64,000 nt of DNA from Desulfobotulus alkaliphilus (GTDB lineage Bacteria > Desulfobacterota > Desulfobacteria > Desulfobacterales > ASO4-4): the NCBI RefSeq assembly GCF_007830435.1, contig NZ_VLLC01000020.1:1-64000 (forward strand). Reading direction: 5' to 3'. A program made the translations under genes and the position numbers. The notes under the pieces were generated by a model. It was not told the origin of the DNA, made no database searches, and saw only the letters and a list, made by a program, of their open reading frames with translations. Positions 45,511 to 54,910 of this stretch are shown here, piece after piece (the stretch's first letter is position 1; each line of letters opens with the position of its first letter).

Positions 45511-45565
45511 GTGCATAGACAAGCGAGCCATTTGTTCGTGACGCAATCTTATTCGCTCCTGAAGC
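45511..45565. repeat. Decayed fragment of the MITE-like element
   Basis: The stretch TTCGTGACGCAATCTTATTC with TGCATAGACAAGCGAGCCATTTG before it matches the sub-terminal part of copy B (GCCCGTGACGCAATCTTATTC). Both ends are missing. It lies in the 181-bp spacer before the FAD dehydrogenase. Confidence 0.6.
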
Positions 45566-45611
45566 CGGCACAAAGGACAGCAACCCATACACCTTACCAA
45601 GGAAAATCTTC

Positions 45612-47237
45612 ATGTTTGCCCCTGCTCCCTCCTACCATTCAGACGTGCTCATTGTTGGCGGCGGTATCGCCGGACTGGTAACGGCCCTGAAACTTCTGGA
45701 CAGCGGCCTTTCCATGATCCTGCTGGACAGGGACAGGGAGGACAGGCTGGGGGGACTTGCAAAGGAATCCTTCGGCGGAATCTGTGCTGTGGGTACAGAC
45801 CTGCAAAAGCGTATGGGCATACCGGATTCTCCTGAAACCGCATGGGAAGACTGGAAGCGGGTGGCCCGTTTCACGAATAAAGACAGATGGTCCAAAGCCT
45901 GGGCCAGAGCCTATGTGGAGCATTCTGAAAAAGAGGTCTATACCTTCCTCACGGAGCTGGGTATCCGCTTCCTTCCCGTGGTCAACTGGCCGGAGAGGGG
46001 CATGCTGCAACCGGCCAACTCCCTTCCCAGATGGCACATAGCCTGGGGAACGGGTCACCGCATCATTGCGTGCCTTTTAAAAGCCATCCATGACCACCCC
46101 AGGCGCAGCAGACTGAGCTTCCGCTTCGGCCACTGCGTTAGCCAACTCACCACCCATCAGGATAAGGTCTGCGGCTGCACCGGTACCATGGAAGGCACAG
46201 GCCGCCCCTTTGAGGCCCATGCGGACAGGGTAGTTCTCTGCGCAGGCGGCATCTGCGGCGGAGATCTTTCCCGTGTACGCAGGCACTGGCCCGGCCATCT
46301 GGACAAAATCCCCTCCCGCCTTCTCAACGGCAGTCACCGCTTTGCAGACGGCCTGATCCACGATGCAGCAGCAGCCATCGGCGGCAGGCTGGATCATCTG
46401 GACCGGCAGTGGCACTATGCAGCAGGCATCCCCTATCCGAAAAGCCCCATGGAAAATCAGGGCCTAAGCCTTGTTCCGCCAAGGTCTGCTCTCTGGCTCA
46501 ATGCAAAGGGCGAGCGCATCGGTCCCCTGCCCCTGATGGGATACACGGATACTGGCTACATCGTAGAGCGTCTTTGCCGGGAGGAAGAACCCTTTTCATG
46601 GCTGCTTTTGAACCGGAAAATTGCCCTGAGGGAAATGGCCGTATCCGGTTGTGACTACATGACAGCCTTCCGCCACAGAAAATTTTTAAAGATGATCCGG
46701 GAGCTTCTTTTAGGTAACAGGGAGCTTACCGACCGCCTGATCCGGGAATCCGATGATATTCTTACAGCAGCCACCCTCATGGAACTTGGCCGGAAAATGC
46801 AGGAAAAGACGCCGGAAGTACCCCTCAACATGAAAGCCATGGAAAAGGCGGTCAGGGCCTATGACCGTCAGATTGAATGGGGTCCCTCCTTTTTTACCGA
46901 TGATCAGCTCAGGCGCATCGCCATCACCCGCAAATACCGGGGAGACCGGCTGCGCACCTGCAAATTTCAGCAGATTCTCGATCCTTCCGCAGGCCCCCTC
47001 ATGGCCATCCGCACCTTTATCCTTACCAGAAAATCCCTTGGCGGCATACGGACAGACCTGAAAAGCCGGGTACTCAACGGACAGGACAGCCCCATCCCCG
47101 GCCTCTTTGCCGCAGGTGAAACCGCAGGCTTTGGCGGCGGCAACATGCACGGGAAAGGGGCACTGGAAGGCACCTTTCTGGGAGGCGCCATCCTGACGGC
47201 TCACCATGCGGCGGGAAGTATCTGCAAAGGCGAATAA
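45612..47237 (+). CDS. FAD-binding dehydrogenase of the fumarate reductase/ketosteroid dehydrogenase class
   Basis: The 541-residue flavoprotein has the N-terminal dinucleotide fold DVLIVGGGIAGLVTALKLLDSG. RLGGLAKESFGGI is the FAD loop, and the C-terminal FAD contact is IPGLFAAGETAGFGGGNMHGKGALEGTFLGG. The overall layout fits the COG3573-type dehydrogenases, which act on carbon-carbon bonds next to a carbonyl. The substrate is not evident and no electron-transfer partner lies beside it. AAGG precedes the ATG. It stands alone between a repeat fragment and the second composite repeat. Confidence 0.85.
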   Translation: MFAPAPSYHSDVLIVGGGIAGLVTALKLLDSGLSMILLDRDREDRLGGLAKESFGGICAVGTDLQKRMGIPDSPETAWEDWKRVARFTNKDRWSKAWARAYVEHSEKEVYTFLTELGIRFLPVVNWPERGMLQPANSLPRWHIAWGTGHRIIACLLKAIHDHPRRSRLSFRFGHCVSQLTTHQDKVCGCTGTMEGTGRPFEAHADRVVLCAGGICGGDLSRVRRHWPGHLDKIPSRLLNGSHRFADGLIHDAAAAIGGRLDHLDRQWHYAAGIPYPKSPMENQGLSLVPPRSALWLNAKGERIGPLPLMGYTDTGYIVERLCREEEPFSWLLLNRKIALREMAVSGCDYMTAFRHRKFLKMIRELLLGNRELTDRLIRESDDILTAATLMELGRKMQEKTPEVPLNMKAMEKAVRAYDRQIEWGPSFFTDDQLRRIAITRKYRGDRLRTCKFQQILDPSAGPLMAIRTFILTRKSLGGIRTDLKSRVLNGQDSPIPGLFAAGETAGFGGGNMHGKGALEGTFLGGAILTAHHAAGSICKGE

Positions 47238-47265
47238 GTTTTTTTTAAAAAATCTGATTACTACT

Positions 47266-47422
47266 CTGACTCAGCCACAGCTTGCAGGTCAGGTTGTTGC
47301 CAGGCCTATGGTGTGGGCTTTAATACGGGCAGGCGCAAGGCCTGCCCCTACGAATGGTTTTTACGACCCTGTTTTGTGTAGGGGCACCCTTTACGGGTGC
47401 TAAGCTAACATGCGTAAAATCT
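47266..47422. repeat. 157-bp composite repeat with REPIN, copy 2 (inverted)
   Basis: It is the reverse of the repeat at 42844-43000, from CTGACTCAGCCACAG to GCTAACATGCGTAAAATCT. The REPIN reads GGGCAGGC/GCCTGCCC then CTAC, and GTAG before GGGCACCC at 47327-47400. The last palindrome arm has a mutated end. It lies directly outside copy D. Confidence 0.75.
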
Positions 47423-47424
47423 TG

Positions 47425-47771
47425 GTAATTATTCAGCACAATTTATTTCGAACTGCCAATGCTGTAATTGCAGCAGCTTCGTACTGTTGCAAGGCTCCAT
47501 GGCTATTTGCAAGTGACATTGCAATCGTTTCGGACCAGAGCTTTGAAGGCCTGTGCGAAAGAAGCGGCAAACTGTCTGAGCCGCCACAAAGGCAGCGTAC
47601 CAAAGCCTGCCATGGTAATCAAAAAGCTTATCCTGCCTGTGGCGGGGAGTTTTTGCCGCTTCCGCACAGGGCAAGAAGCTCCCGAATAAGATTGCGTCAC
47701 GGGCAAATAGCCTGGGGCCTGTGCATCTGCCTTGCAGGTATGGTACCTGGAAAACGGTGCTGATCAGTTAC
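47425..47771. mobile_element. MITE-like element, copy D
   Basis: The ends are GTAATTATTCAGCACA and CGGTGCTGATCAGTTAC. The 347-bp length and full core match copy B (reversed). The two halves pair over most of the element: GGCTATTTGCAAGTGAC with GTCACGGGCAAATAGCC, and GCGGCAAACT with AGTTTTTGCCGC. The flanks AAATCTTG and AATAAACT do not match, so the site has been rearranged after insertion. Confidence 0.75.
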
Positions 47772-47796
47772 AATAAACTTTTTTAAAAAATCCCTC

Positions 47797-49494
47797 TCAG
47801 ATATCCAGCCTCCCCGCCATATTCAGACGCTCATCCAGAACCGCCCTCAGGTCTGCCATACCCCCCAGCTGATTCTCCAGCTCACGGATCTTTTTATCTG
47901 TCATGGCATGGACTTCTTCATGGAGACGGGCACGCAGGGTTTCCGTTGCTTCTCTGGCGGCTCTGGTAACGGCTCCCCGCACCACCGCATCCAGACTGGA
48001 TGAAAGCCTTATTTCAGGTCTTTCCAGTGTTCCTCCGAGCCTGCCTTCCACGCTAATGCGCTTGACATCCTTCAGGCCCGATGCCACAGCCGCCCTTACC
48101 CTGTCTCCGGAATCGGGCATCTCAAAACGCACACCGTCAAGGTCAAGGGCTATTTTTCCCTGCAAATCCCTTCCTCTGCTGAGAATATCCAGCGTCAGAT
48201 CTGCCCTTTCAGCATTCAGGGCAAGATCCCCGCTGCCCATGGTGTCAGGATGCCATCCGCTGACCCCTGCCTTCATATGATCACTCGGCGCTTTTGGATT
48301 CACACGGTTAAAAACAAGCTCCAGATCAACGCTTTCAAGATCTGAAAGACTGTCTCCCCTGAAACGGATTTCCATGGGACTTCCCACCAGAGGCTGCCGG
48401 TTCGTTGCATTGCGGAGAGTCCCCTTGAGATTCCCGGCCGGTATTTCAAGGGAAAGGCCTGCACTGCGGATAAGAAAATCCGGCCGCTCCGGGATTTCTG
48501 CAAACAGGATATCCACGCCTTCACTGCGCAGTGCTTTTTCAGGCTCTGGTTTCTTCTCCCTTTCACGAATCCTTTCCAGCAAAGGCTCTGCCCTGCGGTA
48601 CAGGGCAAGCCCTTTACGCAGACGGCCCTCCCATTCAGGGCCAAGGAGAATGCCCGTGATATTGCCCAGGCCCTCATCGGAAATCCCGTATTTTTCCACA
48701 AGCTGATTCACATCCTCTGCGGCCATGCTGCCAAGGGAAGCCATCCGCCTGCGCAGGTCAGCAAGGCTCTCTTCCATTTCCTGCCGCGTATTCCTGAGGG
48801 CCAGAATGTCTTTTTGTACATCGTCCCTGATCTGCTGCAGCTCCCTTGCTCCCGTAAGTACACCGCTCAGTCCGCTGCCCCTTTTAAGATTGTCAATGCG
48901 TGCCCTGTAGGCTGCCAGATCATCCATATCCGGCAGATTTCTGAGTCTTTCATCAAAGCTTTCATATTCCTCGCTTAAGGCCTTTTTCAGTTTTTCCGCC
49001 TCTTCCAGCGACCCAAGGGAAGCCCTGTCCAGAATGGTTTTCACATCGGGAATTTCCATGGATGGCACGGGGATACGGTCCATGGCCCCTGAGGCAGGCC
49101 TTTCTTCCTTCTCCACCGGCTTTCTCTCGGGCAGAGCGCCGGATACCCTGCGGGGCGTTCCCAGCCGGATACCCTCCACGCGCATTTCCGTCACTTCTAT
49201 CTTACGGAGCATGAGTGCCTTTGTATCCATACGCATACGGATGCTTTCCATCTCCACGGCATTGGTCATGGGTGCATCCGGGTCCGTCACCCGGATACCG
49301 GAAAGGCTGAGTCCCAGAGGAAAAAGACCGGGCCTTGCACCGGCCACATCCACCTTTGCCCCCACCATCCGCGTACCTGCCACTTCAATGGCCTTTGCAA
49401 TGAAGGGACCGGATAAAAACATGAAACCAGCCACAAGAAGAGCAGTTATCACAATAAAAGCCGCAAGACCCGGCCAGCGAATCCACTTTGTCAT
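47797..49494 (-). CDS. TIGR03545-family membrane-anchored protein
   Basis: The 565-residue protein has one N-terminal membrane helix (FIVITALLVAGFMFLSGPFI) and a long periplasmic part. It begins with an AsmA-like stretch (AKVDVAGARPGLFPLGLSLSGIRVTD), has a coiled middle (about 150-330, rich in Glu, Leu and Arg) and a beta-rich end. The composition and the partnership with the next gene fit the paired families TIGR03545 and TIGR03546, conserved but without known function. AsmA-like folds suggest envelope lipid or protein handling. The ATG at 49494 has AGGGGG in front. A frame extension to 49566 is not supported. Confidence 0.75.
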   Translation of the reverse strand: MTKWIRWPGLAAFIVITALLVAGFMFLSGPFIAKAIEVAGTRMVGAKVDVAGARPGLFPLGLSLSGIRVTDPDAPMTNAVEMESIRMRMDTKALMLRKIEVTEMRVEGIRLGTPRRVSGALPERKPVEKEERPASGAMDRIPVPSMEIPDVKTILDRASLGSLEEAEKLKKALSEEYESFDERLRNLPDMDDLAAYRARIDNLKRGSGLSGVLTGARELQQIRDDVQKDILALRNTRQEMEESLADLRRRMASLGSMAAEDVNQLVEKYGISDEGLGNITGILLGPEWEGRLRKGLALYRRAEPLLERIREREKKPEPEKALRSEGVDILFAEIPERPDFLIRSAGLSLEIPAGNLKGTLRNATNRQPLVGSPMEIRFRGDSLSDLESVDLELVFNRVNPKAPSDHMKAGVSGWHPDTMGSGDLALNAERADLTLDILSRGRDLQGKIALDLDGVRFEMPDSGDRVRAAVASGLKDVKRISVEGRLGGTLERPEIRLSSSLDAVVRGAVTRAAREATETLRARLHEEVHAMTDKKIRELENQLGGMADLRAVLDERLNMAGRLDI

Positions 49495-49510
49495 TGTTTT
49501 TCCCCCTTTT

Positions 49511-50014
49511 TCAGCCAAGCGACTTATAGGCCATGAAGATTTTCGTTCCTTTAATAATCTGGGCAATGCGGGTCTTCTGAATCCAGCCCATAAACTGGCT
49601 GCGGTATTTTTTGATAAGGAACTGGAGCATAAAAAACAGAGGAATGAAAAGAAGAAGGGAGATCACAAAGCTTCCCATGAAAACCGTATTGTTAAAACGG
49701 ATCAGGCGCAGCACAGGCATGTTGTAAAGGCTGGTCCAGAACCCTTCGATGCCCGGATGGGAAAGCAGCCAGAAGCCTGCTCCATGGAAAAGGGGATCCA
49801 GAAGAAAGGCCAGCGCCGTAAAAAGCCCCCAGCCCAGAAAAAAAGCCGAGAGGTTCACCTTGAGCACCAGCACCAGAAACAGGAGGCAGAGGGTGAGGAG
49901 GCCAAAGAAGGGCGTAAACCCGGCCACCATGGAAAAACACAGGGCAAGACTGATCTGACCCGGTGACGCTTCCGAGTTCAGGATCTTTAAAAAAGAAGCA
50001 AGGGGTTTGATCAT
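49511..50014 (-). CDS. TIGR03546-family membrane protein
   Basis: The 167-residue protein starts MIKPLASFLKILNSEASPGQ, followed by ISLALCFSMVAGFTPFFGLL. It has about three to four hydrophobic helices and resembles the DUF2062 type. It invariably accompanies TIGR03545 proteins as far as I know, and here lies 16 bases upstream of one. The ATG at 50014 has AAAGGA before it; the longer frame to 50104 overlaps mscS and is rejected. Function unknown. Confidence 0.78.
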   Translation of the reverse strand: MIKPLASFLKILNSEASPGQISLALCFSMVAGFTPFFGLLTLCLLFLVLVLKVNLSAFFLGWGLFTALAFLLDPLFHGAGFWLLSHPGIEGFWTSLYNMPVLRLIRFNNTVFMGSFVISLLLFIPLFFMLQFLIKKYRSQFMGWIQKTRIAQIIKGTKIFMAYKSLG

Positions 50015-50088
50015 GGCATCCTTTCCTTTCAAACGGGTAAACAGAAGAGAATCAGACCGCACAGGGATTCTTCCATAAACATGAAAAT

Positions 50089-51183
50089 TCAGGACCGCAT
50101 CCATACATCCCTCTGGGGAAAGGGAATTTCAATTTCATGACGGTTCAGGGACTTATAAATTTCCATATACAGCTCATGGGAGACAAGGCCCCTTTGTTCC
50201 GGCTTTTCTATCCAGCAGAGCAGCTCAAAATTCAGACTGGAATCTCCGAAGCCCCGCATACGTACACGGGGCTCAGGGTCTCTGCACACGGAAAGATTCC
50301 CCTTTGCCACCTCCCCCAGCACAGCAGTCACCTGATCCACATCGGAACCATAGGCAACGCCTACCTTTATGCGGATACGGTACTTTACCCAGCGACCGCC
50401 GGACTCGTTCACGATCTTTGAATTGGCCATGAGGGAGTTGGGAATGATAACTTCCACATCATCTCTGGTCAGAAGGCGGGTGGAGCGGATTCCCACCTTG
50501 GTGACCTCTCCCCTTTCCTTGCCGTCCAGCACCACATAATCACCCATCTTGTAAGGTGCATCGGCGATAATAAAAAAACCGGCAAAGAGGTTGGCAAGGG
50601 TATCTCTGGCGGCAAAACCCACGGCAATACCTATAACACCCGCCGAAGCCAGCCAGGCCGTGGCATCTATATTCCAGACCTGAAGCAGGGCATAGGTGCC
50701 AATGGCAATGATGATCACCGTCATTATGAGATCAAAAAGGGGCAGGGTTCGTTCTTCCACAATGGCAAAGCGGTCCCGCACCCGGCCCAGCATCTCCAGA
50801 AAAACATGGCTGGCTTTCAGTGCGGTCCGGATCAGTTGAAGAATGAGAATACTGACCAGTATCCGGGTGGTGAGTGCGGTGGCAAATTCCCCCAGAGGCA
50901 GGGTGTGCAGGGCTGTGACAAGGCTGATGTACCCCACAAGGAGTGCCGCAACGCCAGCCCCCATGCGCACAAGCTGACCCATGGATTCAGAATCCGCCCG
51001 TTTTGTAATCTTCAGGCCCCAGAAAAGGATAAAGGCCCGCAGGAGAAAGGCCAGACCAAAACCAAGGCTGAGGATAACAAGCCCCAGAAGAAAGGGGTAG
51101 GTGGCCAGAAGATCCCAGCTCCCCTCCAGCCATGGGGGCAGCCATAGGGGTGTATCAATGGAAGCATCAGCGATCCCGTTCAT
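50089..51183 (-). CDS. mscS: MscS-type mechanosensitive channel
   Basis: The 364-residue inner-membrane protein has about four N-terminal helices. The MscS pore helix and beta domain carry WLASAGVIGIAVGFAARDTLANLFAGFFIIADAPYKMGDYV (the Gly/Ala-rich pore helix followed by the beta domain). The C-terminal alpha/beta part has DVEVIIPNSLMANSKIVN. It opens under membrane tension to release solutes during osmotic down-shock. The extra N-terminal helices compared with E. coli MscS are common. It lies just downstream of sbcC on the same strand with a 22-base gap. Confidence 0.92.
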   Translation of the reverse strand: MNGIADASIDTPLWLPPWLEGSWDLLATYPFLLGLVILSLGFGLAFLLRAFILFWGLKITKRADSESMGQLVRMGAGVAALLVGYISLVTALHTLPLGEFATALTTRILVSILILQLIRTALKASHVFLEMLGRVRDRFAIVEERTLPLFDLIMTVIIIAIGTYALLQVWNIDATAWLASAGVIGIAVGFAARDTLANLFAGFFIIADAPYKMGDYVVLDGKERGEVTKVGIRSTRLLTRDDVEVIIPNSLMANSKIVNESGGRWVKYRIRIKVGVAYGSDVDQVTAVLGEVAKGNLSVCRDPEPRVRMRGFGDSSLNFELLCWIEKPEQRGLVSHELYMEIYKSLNRHEIEIPFPQRDVWMRS

Positions 51184-51205
51184 GGGCTTATCCTTTCTTT
51201 TTTTA

Positions 51206-54200
51206 TCATTCAGGCTGCCCGCAGCCCGGTCCCTGAATCCTGCTTCTGCCGCCGGGACCGGGAATCACCTGTATGCGGCTGGCCATGCGTTCACGGATAC
51301 TGGAAACATGGGAAATGATACCAATGAGCCTGCCATCCTTATGAAGGGCGGACAGGGTTTCCAGGGCCATATCCAGCGCCTCCTCGTCCAGGGTTCCGAA
51401 ACCCTCGTCCAGAAAAAGGGAATCCACCCGTATATTTCTGCTGGACATACCGGAGAGCCCCAGAGCCAGTGCCAGACTGACAATGAACCGCTCTCCGCCG
51501 GAAAGATTCTTTGTGGACCGGATCTCCCCTGCCTGATAGCTGTCCACCACACAAAGCTCCAGAGGCGAAGCCACATTCCTTGTCAGAAGATAGCGATCCG
51601 TCATTTTTTCCAGTTGCCGGTTGGCATATCCCAGCATGTACTCAAAGGTGAGACCCTGGGCAAAATTACGGAATTTTTTCCCGTCTGCGGAACCGATCAG
51701 AACATGCAGATCACCCCAGCGGCTGCAGATTTTCTTCTGCAGCTCTTCGGCATCCTTTTCCCTCTGATAGGCCTCCTTCTGTTTTGCATGGTCGACGAGG
51801 CGCTGGCCAATGGCACCGGTTTCCTGCTGCAATCGGGTAAGATCCCCCTCCAGACGGGCAATCGCATCCTGAAGTTCCGGAGCAGGGGTCTCTGTCAGGG
51901 CTTTTTCCCGTTCCGCTTCAAGAAGGGCTGTCTTTTCCTTCCTGCGTAAAAGAAGCTCCGTTTCTTCCTTCTGAAGCTTTTCCGCCTCCTGCATCAGGCT
52001 TTTGCGTTCTTCTTCCCCAAGGCAGGCCCCCTGATAATCCTTTTCATCCTGAAAACCCGCATCCGGAAGCTTTGATACAAAATTTCCTTCTGCCTCTGCA
52101 AGGGGACCGGCCCTGAGCCTGCGGGCCTCCTCCAGATCAAAAAGCCGCTGCCGAAGCCCTTCCCGCTGCTGAAAAGCATCCTGCAGGGCCTTGCTCCTGT
52201 CCGCTTTATGTTTTTCTGCCTTCTCAATGCCTTTTAAAATCAATGCTTCCTCGGTATCCGGATTCCGGTCACCAAGGAGTTCCGAGCGTTTTCCGGAAAG
52301 GGCTTCCATCTCTTCTTTCAGGCGAAAAATAGTTTTCTCAGCTTCCTGCTTTTCCCCATCCAGCCGCAGCTTCTCTGCGGCATGGTGTTCCAGCCGCAGA
52401 TCAAGGGTCTGGATTTCTGCCATGAGGGTCTGCCTGTTTTTTTCCCGGGCCATCCACTCCCTTTTACGAAAAACAAGCTCCTGCCGCACCACTTCCAGAG
52501 ATGCCGCTTCCAGAGATGCCGCTTCCGGAGATGCCGCTTCCGGAGAAGAAATCCCATAAAGGGCAAGAACCCCTGCAAGGCCATCAGAGATTTCCCTGTA
52601 CCGGGTATTGATCTCCTGAAGCTCAGCCTGCAGGTGTTTCACCTCAGTCAGTGCGGCTTCCTTAAGATACTTTGCATCCCGCAGGCTGTCACGGCAGTCG
52701 GCTGTTGTCTTCAGCAGTTTTTCAGCATCCTTTTTATCTTTGAGGATTTCCTTTTCAAGGATCTCTGCGGCCCCTACCCTCTCCTGAACACTCTGCTGAA
52801 GCCCCCTGTTTTCCTCCCCCATAAGCGGCAGAACATTTTCCAGTTTTTCGGGAGATTCCTTCCATGCAAGGGCCTCCATGGCCCTTTGGATTTTTTGCTC
52901 CGTCAGCTCCTGATCCCCAAGGGTTTTTCTTTTTTTCAAAACAAGCTGTTCTTTATCCTTGCGCAGCTCAGCTTCCTTCACCCCAAGGGCCATCAGTCTT
53001 TTTTCTACAAGCTTCAAATCCTTACGCAGTTTTTTCAGCTCTTCTTCCGCCGCATCGGGCAGGGGAAGGTTTTCTTTAGCATAGGGATGCTCCACGGAAC
53101 CGCAAAGGGGACAGGGTTTACCGTCCTCAAGCCTTGTCCGGGCTTCCTCCATATCCTGAATTCTTCGCAGAAGAAGCAGCTGCGTTTCCAGCAGACCGGC
53201 TTCCCGCTCTAAAACGGCTTTTTCAGCCTCTGCCTTTTCCATGGAAAGGCCAAGTTCCTTTTCAGCCCTTAAGAGCCCTTCCTCCTGATGCTTTAAATCT
53301 AAAGATTCCTTTTTCAGGGCGGCGGCATCGCTAAAGGACTGGCCCAGGGCATCAAAAAACGCCTGCTTTTCCTTCAGCTCCCAGACCTGATCCCGCCATG
53401 CCCCCAGCTCCTTTTCCTGCAAAAGCTTTTCAAGCTCTGCCTGCTTTTCATCAAGAACGGCCTGCAATGCCAGCGCTTTAGCTTCGGCTTTTTCCAGATC
53501 CTTACTTTTTTTCACCCGGTCTTTTTCCGCAAGAGCTGCTTTCTTCTCCGCCTGATCCACAGCTTTCAAAACAGAAAGGGACTTCCCATGGATATCCTGC
53601 AGGGCATCCAGCCGGGCTTCAATGCCCGTAAGGTCCGTGACAAGGGAAGCATCCGCCGCCTGACGCTTCAGCCAGGCATCCGTCTCATCAAAAAGCCCTG
53701 CGGCCTTCAGCCGTTTTTTTTCATCCTTTTTCTGCTCACCAAGGCAGGCGGCCATTTTTTTTTCCAGCTCTTCCAACGACCTGAGTGCGGCTGTAAAGGG
53801 AGGCCTTTTTTCATCCATCCGGAGATCCAGCTCACGAACCCTGCGAAAAACGGGCTGCTGTTCTGCAAATGAGGTCCGGATCAATCCAAGGGCCTGCTCT
53901 GCCTCTTCCAGCATTTTTTCCGCATCCCTGCAGGCCTTCTCACACAAGGGCATTTCCCCCAGCCGCTGTGCCTGACTCTCCGCATCCCTCTGCTCTTCCC
54001 GCCTAAGGGATGTGAGGGCCGCATACATTCCGGAAAGCTCCAGTGCCAGCATAGCCCGCTTCAGCTTCTTTGCCTCCGGCTCAAAATCCTGCTGCCGGAC
54101 CTCAAGGGCTTCCTTTTCCCCTGCAATGCGAGTCAGTTCTTCTTCAAGAACTGAAAGGCCTTTCAGCCATGCAAAAGCTTCTGTCTTCAGCCTGAAAGCC

Positions 54201-54910
54201 GCCTTCAGATCCTTTTCCAGAAGAAGGTTTTCTTCACGCTTTTTCTCCTGTTCCTGCACCTCTTCACGGCTCATCAGCACAAGATTTTTTAAGCCTGCGG
54301 AAAGTTCTTCCAGCTTTTTTTTCTCCAGAGCCAGACGCCCATGCACCCGCATGGAAATCTCGCCATAAATTCCCGTTCCCGTAATCTGCTCCAGAATTGT
54401 GGAACGGTCATCGGAGCTGGCTTCCAGAAAGGCGGCAAAGGCACCCTGGGCCAGCATCATGGACCGGGTGAAGCGTTTAAAGTCCATGCCCGTGACTTCC
54501 TCCACCCGGAGGGGAACCTCACTCAGGCCCGTCATCACAGAATCGGGCAGATTTTCATCCACAAACTCATGCCTTGCATTCTGCAGTGCGCCATCATGTT
54601 TTCTGCGGGCACGGTGCTGGCTCCAGTGACAGCGGAAAGTCCCTGCTCCGGTTTCAAAGCGCACCTCCGCAGAACAGGTGCCGGTCTGACGGCTCATGAT
54701 TTCATTGGTACTTTTATTCACTTTTTCAAGGCGGGGCGTACAGCCGTAGAGGGCCAGACAGATGGCATCCAGAATGGTACTTTTCCCGGCACCTGTCGGG
54801 CCGGTGATGGCAAAAATACCATCCGCCACAAAGGAAGGATGGGTAAAGTCTATGGACCAGCGGCCCGTCAGGGAATTGAGATTTTCAAAGGAGACCGAAA
54901 GAATTTTCAC
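51206..54910 (-). CDS. sbcC: Exonuclease SbcCD subunit C (Rad50-like ATPase)
   Basis: The 1234-residue SMC-type ATPase has Walker A GPTGAGKST at about 37-45. Two long coiled coils follow, separated by a zinc hook CPLCGSVEHPY near residue 600. The signature NLSGGERFIVSLALALGLS and Walker B VDSLFLDEGFGTLD lie near the C-terminus. With SbcD it cuts hairpins and double-strand ends. The second coiled coil contains a tandem 15-base repeat (52497-52548) encoding repeated P/L-E-A-A-S. The GTG start at 54910 overlaps the sbcD stop by four bases. Confidence 0.95.
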   Translation of the reverse strand: MKILSVSFENLNSLTGRWSIDFTHPSFVADGIFAITGPTGAGKSTILDAICLALYGCTPRLEKVNKSTNEIMSRQTGTCSAEVRFETGAGTFRCHWSQHRARRKHDGALQNARHEFVDENLPDSVMTGLSEVPLRVEEVTGMDFKRFTRSMMLAQGAFAAFLEASSDDRSTILEQITGTGIYGEISMRVHGRLALEKKKLEELSAGLKNLVLMSREEVQEQEKKREENLLLEKDLKAAFRLKTEAFAWLKGLSVLEEELTRIAGEKEALEVRQQDFEPEAKKLKRAMLALELSGMYAALTSLRREEQRDAESQAQRLGEMPLCEKACRDAEKMLEEAEQALGLIRTSFAEQQPVFRRVRELDLRMDEKRPPFTAALRSLEELEKKMAACLGEQKKDEKKRLKAAGLFDETDAWLKRQAADASLVTDLTGIEARLDALQDIHGKSLSVLKAVDQAEKKAALAEKDRVKKSKDLEKAEAKALALQAVLDEKQAELEKLLQEKELGAWRDQVWELKEKQAFFDALGQSFSDAAALKKESLDLKHQEEGLLRAEKELGLSMEKAEAEKAVLEREAGLLETQLLLLRRIQDMEEARTRLEDGKPCPLCGSVEHPYAKENLPLPDAAEEELKKLRKDLKLVEKRLMALGVKEAELRKDKEQLVLKKRKTLGDQELTEQKIQRAMEALAWKESPEKLENVLPLMGEENRGLQQSVQERVGAAEILEKEILKDKKDAEKLLKTTADCRDSLRDAKYLKEAALTEVKHLQAELQEINTRYREISDGLAGVLALYGISSPEAASPEAASLEAASLEVVRQELVFRKREWMAREKNRQTLMAEIQTLDLRLEHHAAEKLRLDGEKQEAEKTIFRLKEEMEALSGKRSELLGDRNPDTEEALILKGIEKAEKHKADRSKALQDAFQQREGLRQRLFDLEEARRLRAGPLAEAEGNFVSKLPDAGFQDEKDYQGACLGEEERKSLMQEAEKLQKEETELLLRRKEKTALLEAEREKALTETPAPELQDAIARLEGDLTRLQQETGAIGQRLVDHAKQKEAYQREKDAEELQKKICSRWGDLHVLIGSADGKKFRNFAQGLTFEYMLGYANRQLEKMTDRYLLTRNVASPLELCVVDSYQAGEIRSTKNLSGGERFIVSLALALGLSGMSSRNIRVDSLFLDEGFGTLDEEALDMALETLSALHKDGRLIGIISHVSSIRERMASRIQVIPGPGGRSRIQGPGCGQPE

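Noticed and set aside
47796-47797. A terminator after the TIGR03545 gene
   Set aside because: The A/T-rich tail has no stable stem before it.
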